DNA from: CAYPIE01 sp964410665
GTDB taxonomy: Bacteria > Planctomycetota > Planctomycetia > Gemmatales > Gemmataceae
Assembly: GCA_964410665.1 (NCBI GenBank)
Contig: CAYPIE010000150.1
Span: 1 to 10,159 of the forward strand
Direction: 5' to 3'
DNA: 10,159 nucleotides
Of this stretch, positions 6,071 through 10,159 are shown piece by piece. The notes beneath the pieces were generated by a model. It was not told the DNA's origin. It searched no databases and was given only the letters and a program-made list of their open reading frames with translations. The position numbers and the translations under genes were made by a program. Position 1 is the first letter of the stretch, and each line of letters begins with the position of its first letter.

Positions 6071-7381
6071 TTAGCTCAGGCAGCCGTCTTTGGCAACCGC
6101 CTGGAATTGTTCGCGAAACTGCTCGGTCGTCATCCCAGCCGCCTCCGCCAACGCTGCCAGCCGCTGGGGATCCTCGAGGTCACTCAGATCCAGACGCTTC
6201 ATATACTGGCAGGCGCTGGCAAAGGCAATACTCGAGGTATCGACCAAACGCGGACGCATGCGGCGGGTCGTTGGATCGAGGATGTCGTCGAAGGGAAGTG
6301 GCCGCATCTGCCCCTGGACAAAGCTGATCACGGCTCCGTAACGCTCCGCTTCCGTGGAGCAGAGAAAACGTACTGCCGAATAGCCGAGATCCCGGGTGTA
6401 TTCCGCATCAAAGGGAATCGGATCCACACATCGCAGCTCGTAGCCAATGTCCTTGGTGACAAAGGTCACCTTCAGACCAAGCTCCTTCAGGCGTTCGCTC
6501 AGAGCATCCTTAACGATGCGGCCAAATTCAATCTCACCAAGTCGCAAGTGACCGTGTGGATCGCGGACAATGTTGCCGTAGTGCCCCAACGCTTCTTCAC
6601 CACCCAGCGCTGCCAACAACGCTTCTTCGCCGATCGCTTCGATTAGCCCCTCGGCCAGGACCACCACTCCGTAAGCACGCCCATGCGCCTTTTGCTTCAC
6701 GATCGATCCGATAATCAGATCACGGATTCGTTCCAGGGTCACCGGCTTGCCACGTAAGGCCTCAGCAATCAGTGTGAGCGTTGCGGGGACTGCCTTGCCA
6801 ACGCCAAGGGCTAGGTGGCCTGCTGCACGTCCCATGCTCACCACCAGATACCAGCGACTGGTTGTGCGTGCATCCTCAAGCAAGGCTCGGACCAGGCCGA
6901 CGCCATAGTGGCGAGCCGACTCAAAGCCAAAGGTTGGCGTCGTTCCTGGGAGCGGGAGATCATTATCAATGGTTTTGGGCACATGGGCCACACGAATCTG
7001 ATTGCCCACGCGTTTGGCAACCTGGCTGGCGGAATAGCCCGTATCATCCCCACCGATCGTCACAAGATCGGTTACTTTGAGTTCTTCGAGCACCTGCAGC
7101 AGGCGCTGCATCGTCTCTTCCTTGGCCGCTGGATTGGTCCGCGATGTCCCTAGCATCGAACCGCCACGGATCTGATAGGGTTCCACGTCGGCTACGCTGA
7201 GGGGACGAACATGATCGGTGCGTCCCTGAACTAAATACTTGAAGCCGTCTTGGCAGCCCAGCACGGTCATCCCTTGCTGAATCGCCTCAATCGTGACCGC
7301 CGCGATCACGCCATTGATTCCTGGTGCGGGTCCGCCCCCGGCCAGAATGATCAGCCGTCGCTCTGAAGCTACCTCCGACAT
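6071..7381 (-). CDS. pfp: 6-phosphofructokinase, pyrophosphate-dependent type
   Basis: Phosphofructokinase of 436 residues, interconverting fructose-6-phosphate and fructose-1,6-bisphosphate in the cytoplasm. Two diagnostic positions point to pyrophosphate, not ATP, as phosphoryl donor. GGDDT (110-114) has Asp where ATP enzymes have Gly (GGDGS). PKTIDND (135-141) has Lys where ATP enzymes have Gly (PGTIDND). GGGPAPGIN (15-23) and MGRAAG (183-188) are also present. PPi enzymes are reversible and can serve both glycolysis and gluconeogenesis. The ATG at 7381 is chosen because GAGGAA lies seven bases upstream; a TTG at 7414 would add 11 unconserved residues. The gene lies 76 bases after the aminotransferase on the same strand and may be cotranscribed, although a TATAAA (7422-7417) suggests an extra promoter. 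Donor use is inferred from residues, not shown. Confidence 0.9.
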   Translation of the reverse strand: MSEVASERRLIILAGGGPAPGINGVIAAVTIEAIQQGMTVLGCQDGFKYLVQGRTDHVRPLSVADVEPYQIRGGSMLGTSRTNPAAKEETMQRLLQVLEELKVTDLVTIGGDDTGYSASQVAKRVGNQIRVAHVPKTIDNDLPLPGTTPTFGFESARHYGVGLVRALLEDARTTSRWYLVVSMGRAAGHLALGVGKAVPATLTLIAEALRGKPVTLERIRDLIIGSIVKQKAHGRAYGVVVLAEGLIEAIGEEALLAALGGEEALGHYGNIVRDPHGHLRLGEIEFGRIVKDALSERLKELGLKVTFVTKDIGYELRCVDPIPFDAEYTRDLGYSAVRFLCSTEAERYGAVISFVQGQMRPLPFDDILDPTTRRMRPRLVDTSSIAFASACQYMKRLDLSDLEDPQRLAALAEAAGMTTEQFREQFQAVAKDGCLS

Positions 7382-7416
7382 GCCCTTGTTCCTCAACCAC
7401 GTGAAGCGGACCAACC

Positions 7417-7422
7417 TTTATA
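7417..7422 (-). promoter_or_regulatory. Possible -10 box for the phosphofructokinase gene
   Basis: TATAAA on the minus strand would place a transcript start near 7410, about 29 bases before the ATG at 7381, with the ribosome site (7394-7389) inside the leader. No good -35 is seen at 16-18 bases; a TTGACC (7433-7428) is only five bases away. The candidate is therefore weak, but if real it would exclude the TTG start at 7414. Confidence 0.3.
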
Positions 7423-7457
7423 CGCATGGTCAAGTTAGGAAGCAGCAGTCGGTTTGT

Positions 7458-8477
7458 CTACCGTTCTTCACAATCCGAACCAGCAAGCATCTGCGCCACC
7501 CCATCGAGGCCGGCCAGTCCGTTCCAGGCCGTGATCAATTGACGGGTCAGCGGACCCGGCCAGGGCAGCCGGTGCCCGTCAATCTGGGCAACACCCGCAA
7601 TGCCAAACGAAGTGCCGGCCAAAAACGCTTCCTCCGCAGCGGTCACCTCGGCAAGCGTCAATACACCTTCGCGAAAGGGAATCCCGAGCTTCTGACAGAG
7701 CTCACGCGTGATCCGCAGACTAATGCTATCGAGGATCCGTTCGGCCGGTGGACAGCACACCACCCCGCTGCACACCAACAGGAATGCCCCGATGGGGGTA
7801 TCGGTCAGACAGCCATCGGGCGAATCACATAACAATGGAACTGCATGCTCCCTGGGATAGTCGGCGTGCACCGCCTGGCTCGCTAGCCACCAGTGTAAGC
7901 GCGAGCGGTGCTTGACCCGGCGATCCACCAAGCCTCCAGGGATGAACGGCAAGCTTCCCGCAATCCGCAAGCGTACGCCTTCGGTAAAGAAGCGGCGATA
8001 GCGGGTGTAAGGCAGGGGATAGGTGTGCATCAACAACGTTCCCGGTCGGTCGGGCATTGCCTCGGTGGTGGGCCGATAGTGTCCCACCGGCCCCGGGGTC
8101 ACACAGGTGATCAGGGTCAACTCCTGTGTCGGCGGGAACTGAGCGGCGTTGTGGGCGACGAGCTGTTCCGCCAGCGTGGTTAACTCAGCATCACAGTAAG
8201 GCAAGGGAATCTGACAGGCGCTGCAGTCGTGGCGTAGGCGTTCTAGGTGATCGCTCCAACGAAATAGCCGATGCGCATAGGTGCGACAAGCATCGACCAC
8301 CGTTGCCCCGAACACAAAACCACCATCGTCCACGGACACCGCCAACCCGGCTTGCGGCACCAACTTCCCATTGAGGCATCCAAGCAAAGCAGGCCGAGGA
8401 CCGGAATCTAGTTGCTGCCCAGTGGGGGACGAGGGTGCGGTTTGCGGATTACCGGCGGCAGCGTGGCGTTCTTGCAT
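7458..8477 (-). CDS. Class IV (fold type IV) PLP aminotransferase-like protein
   Basis: A 339-residue member of the branched-chain aminotransferase / aminodeoxychorismate lyase superfamily. Visible marks are NGKLVPQ near 36, VDDGGFVFGATVVDACR (49-65), predicted Schiff-base lysine K189 in RRVKHRSRLHW, GCLTD 222-226, and FLAGTSFGIAGV (285-296), the usual C-terminal active-site loop. The GxLTE...NIF motif is altered to GCLTDTPIGAF: the glutamate that normally contacts the PLP ring nitrogen is Asp (D226) and the Asn is Gly. Substrate cannot be named; BCAT, D-amino-acid transaminase and PabC-like roles are all open. The ATG at 8477 is preferred because GAGGAGG (8495-8489) lies 11 bases upstream. 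An ATG at 8522 would add 15 residues but has no ribosome site and would leave only 54 bases to divergent gnd. The first 30 residues look disordered. Confidence 0.8.
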   Translation of the reverse strand: MQERHAAAGNPQTAPSSPTGQQLDSGPRPALLGCLNGKLVPQAGLAVSVDDGGFVFGATVVDACRTYAHRLFRWSDHLERLRHDCSACQIPLPYCDAELTTLAEQLVAHNAAQFPPTQELTLITCVTPGPVGHYRPTTEAMPDRPGTLLMHTYPLPYTRYRRFFTEGVRLRIAGSLPFIPGGLVDRRVKHRSRLHWWLASQAVHADYPREHAVPLLCDSPDGCLTDTPIGAFLLVCSGVVCCPPAERILDSISLRITRELCQKLGIPFREGVLTLAEVTAAEEAFLAGTSFGIAGVAQIDGHRLPWPGPLTRQLITAWNGLAGLDGVAQMLAGSDCEER

Positions 8478-8563
8478 CCGTCGTCCAACCTCCTCGCTGC
8501 ACTCTTCTTCATAGGGGGGCATTACCCTAAGATAACCGCAGCGAACCCGATTGTCTCCCGTAC

Positions 8564-8568
8564 AGGAG
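8564..8568 (+). promoter_or_regulatory. Ribosome-binding site fixing the gnd start
   Basis: AGGAG lies eight bases before the ATG at 8577. This selects that ATG over the in-frame ATG at 8412, which would run back through the divergent aminotransferase gene and add 55 residues unlike any 6-phosphogluconate dehydrogenase. An in-frame GTG at 8574 is a minor alternative. Confidence 0.7.
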
Positions 8569-8576
8569 TCTGCGTG

Positions 8577-9992
8577 ATGGCAGAATATGAAGTTGGCATG
8601 GTCGGTATTGGCGTCATGGGCCGCAACCTCCTCCTGAATATGGCCGATCATGGCTTTTCCGCTGCCGGGTTCGCCCGTCACCAAGACAAGGTGAATGTCC
8701 TCCTCGAGGAAGGAAAGGGCAAGCCGATCAATGGCACCAACGATTACCAAACCCTGATCGGTATGCTGAAAAAGCCCCGGGTCATCATGATGCTGGTCCC
8801 GGCCGGCAAGCCCGTCGATGACGTCATTGAGCAACTCTTACCGATGATTGAGCCCGGCGATCTGATGATTGATGCGGGCAACTCGTACTTCAAGGATACC
8901 GACCGCCGTTACCGGACCTTACTCGACAAAAAGATCAATTTTTTTGGCATGGGGGTCTCTGGTGGTGAAGAAGGTGCCCGCTTTGGTCCGAGCATCATGC
9001 CCGGTGGGGTTGAGGAGGCGTACGAACGCGTCCGCCCCGTCCTCGAAGCCGTTTCGGCCAAGGTCAATGGCGAACCCTGTGTCACTTATCTCGGCAAGGG
9101 CTCGGCCGGTCACTTTGTCAAGATGGTGCATAACGGCATCGAATACGGCTTGATGCAGCTCCTGGCCGAGACCTATGACCTGATGAAGCGCGGTCTGGGC
9201 ATGAGCAATGATGAGATGCACCAAGTCTATGCCGAGTGGAATGCCGGCGAACTCAGCTCGTTTCTGGTCGAGATTACCGCCGATATATTCCTGAAAGTCG
9301 ATGATAAGACCGGCAATCGCCTGCTCGACCAGGTCCTCGATGTTGCCCGGCAAAAGGGTACCGGCAAGTGGACCTCGCAGGAGGCGATGGACCTCGGCGT
9401 GCCGATTCCCTCGATCGATATTGCCGTGACCATGCGCTACCTGTCGGCCCTCGAGGCGGAACGGAAACATGCCAGCGAACACTTACATGGGCCCAGCCCC
9501 AGCAGTGGTGCCCCGCGGGAGGCCATGCTGGTCAAACTTCGGCAAGCCTTCCATGCGGCCATGATCATCACCTACACCCAGGGCCTCGCGATGCTTCGCA
9601 AGGCTTCCGATACATATGAGTTCGGCCTAAATATGGAAGCCGTCGTGCGTATTTGGCGTGGCGGCTGTATCATTCGCTCCGCCCTGTTGGAGCAACTGCG
9701 GGTTGCTTTCAACACTGCTCCGAATCTGGAGAATGTCCTGCTCGATCCCACTCTGGCCGAGGTGGTAAGCAAGTCCCAAGAAGGTCTGCGTGAGGTGGTC
9801 CGCACCGCGGCAAACTGGGGGATTGGCGTTCCCGGCTTCTCCACCACCCTGGGTTACTACGACAGTATCCGCACGGTCCGACTGCCGGTGAACCTGGTGC
9901 AGGCCCAACGTGACTATTTCGGCGCCCATACCTATGAACGTATCGATGATGAGGGCATCTTCCACAGCGAATGGGCACCAGCGAACAAGTAA
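8577..9992 (+). CDS. gnd: 6-phosphogluconate dehydrogenase, decarboxylating
   Basis: A 471-residue cytoplasmic enzyme converting 6-phosphogluconate to ribulose-5-phosphate and CO2 while reducing NAD(P)+, the second oxidative step of the pentose phosphate pathway. The length is typical of the long, dimeric form. The Rossmann motif is VGIGVMGRNL (9-18). R34 in GFARHQDK falls where the NADP-phosphate-binding Arg of an NRT motif sits, so NADP is the likelier cofactor, although the following Thr is His. GVSGGEEGARFGPSIMPGG (126-144) and KMVHNGIEYG (182-191, catalytic K182 and E189) form the substrate site. The C-terminus keeps YYDSIR, AQRDYFGAHTYER and the final FHSEW. It is divergent from the aminotransferase gene, and I see no glucose-6-phosphate dehydrogenase nearby. 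No intrinsic terminator follows; a tandem repeat starts 20 bases after the stop. Confidence 0.96.
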   Translation: MAEYEVGMVGIGVMGRNLLLNMADHGFSAAGFARHQDKVNVLLEEGKGKPINGTNDYQTLIGMLKKPRVIMMLVPAGKPVDDVIEQLLPMIEPGDLMIDAGNSYFKDTDRRYRTLLDKKINFFGMGVSGGEEGARFGPSIMPGGVEEAYERVRPVLEAVSAKVNGEPCVTYLGKGSAGHFVKMVHNGIEYGLMQLLAETYDLMKRGLGMSNDEMHQVYAEWNAGELSSFLVEITADIFLKVDDKTGNRLLDQVLDVARQKGTGKWTSQEAMDLGVPIPSIDIAVTMRYLSALEAERKHASEHLHGPSPSSGAPREAMLVKLRQAFHAAMIITYTQGLAMLRKASDTYEFGLNMEAVVRIWRGGCIIRSALLEQLRVAFNTAPNLENVLLDPTLAEVVSKSQEGLREVVRTAANWGIGVPGFSTTLGYYDSIRTVRLPVNLVQAQRDYFGAHTYERIDDEGIFHSEWAPANK

Positions 9993-10011
9993 CCAGCCTT
10001 TTACCCGGAAT

Positions 10012-10147
10012 AGGCAGAGGCGGTTGCGGTGCGGGGAAAGAGGCAGAGGCGTTTGCGGTGCGGGGAAAGAGGCAGAGGCGCTTGCGGTGCGGGAAGAAGC
10101 AGAAGCGTTTGCGATGCGGGGAAAGAGGCAGAGGCGCTTGCGATAAG
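10012..10147. repeat. Tandem repeat, about 29-bp unit, 4 full copies plus 1 partial
   Basis: Head-to-tail copies lie at 10012-10040, 10041-10069, 10070-10096 (27 bp, two bases lost), 10097-10125 (several A-for-G changes) and a partial one at 10126-10147. Each begins aggcagaggc, continues gnttgcggtgcgg and ends ggaaag. There are no unique spacers and the unit is not palindromic, so it is neither a CRISPR array nor a classic REP element. The period is not a multiple of three and one copy is shortened, so it is unlikely to encode a repeated peptide. It is a minisatellite-type array directly behind gnd. Confidence 0.85.
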
Positions 10148-10159
10148 TCAGAACCCCCG

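Noticed and set aside
7428..7433. TTGACC as a -35 box before the phosphofructokinase gene
   Set aside because: It is only five bases from the TATAAA at 7422-7417, far too close to pair as -35 and -10.
8412..8576. Upstream extension of the gnd frame to an ATG at 8412
   Set aside because: It overlaps the divergent aminotransferase gene, and the enzyme family begins at MAEYEVGMVGIG, which has its own AGGAG site.
8523..8834. N-terminal extension of the aminotransferase frame, including a GEPGSGK string resembling a P-loop
   Set aside because: It is antisense to gnd. The P-loop-like string has no Walker B or other NTPase context and is a shadow of gnd codons.
10012..10147. CRISPR array
   Set aside because: The units abut directly with no unique spacers, and no cas genes are present.

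Overview
The window looks like chromosomal DNA from a GC-rich, free-living bacterium, and I lean towards a planctomycete (Gemmata-like). That is an inference from gene content: a two-subunit 2-oxoacid:ferredoxin oxidoreductase, a pyrophosphate-type phosphofructokinase, a diverged NagA and several CBS-domain proteins. No rRNA or other taxonomic marker is present, so it is not proven. There are eight protein genes, one tRNA and a tandem repeat; no transposase, integrase, phage gene or CRISPR array is visible.

Layout. Positions 1-234 hold no convincing gene, only short repeats and small hairpins. A tRNA-Cys (235-306, minus) follows, with a clear sigma-70-type promoter squeezed between it and nagA (374-1489, minus), an N-acetylglucosamine-6-phosphate deacetylase-like amidohydrolase. 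A gene-free stretch of about 280 bases separates nagA from the divergent plus-strand block. It holds a leader hairpin with a T-tract in front of nagA and a larger imperfect hairpin. The plus-strand block reads: a two-CBS-domain protein (1771-2238), korA (2291-4231), korB (4339-5361) and a zinc-ribbon protein with two CBS domains (5502-6035). Strong hairpins lie between korA and korB and between korB and the last gene. A convergent terminator at 6035-6062 separates this block from two minus-strand genes, a PPi-type phosphofructokinase (6071-7381) and a class IV aminotransferase (7458-8477). Divergent from the latter is gnd, 6-phosphogluconate dehydrogenase (8577-9992), followed by a tandem repeat of about 29 bp (10012-10147).

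How the genes fit together. The theme is central carbon metabolism: amino-sugar entry (NagA), glycolysis/gluconeogenesis (PPi-PFK), the oxidative pentose phosphate pathway (Gnd) and ferredoxin-linked 2-oxoacid oxidation, probably 2-oxoglutarate to succinyl-CoA (KorAB). The most interesting feature is that korAB is bracketed by two related CBS-pair proteins, one with an added zinc ribbon and one with a degenerate second ligand motif. This suggests an adenylate-sensing module tied to the oxidoreductase. That link is inferred from gene order and has not been demonstrated.
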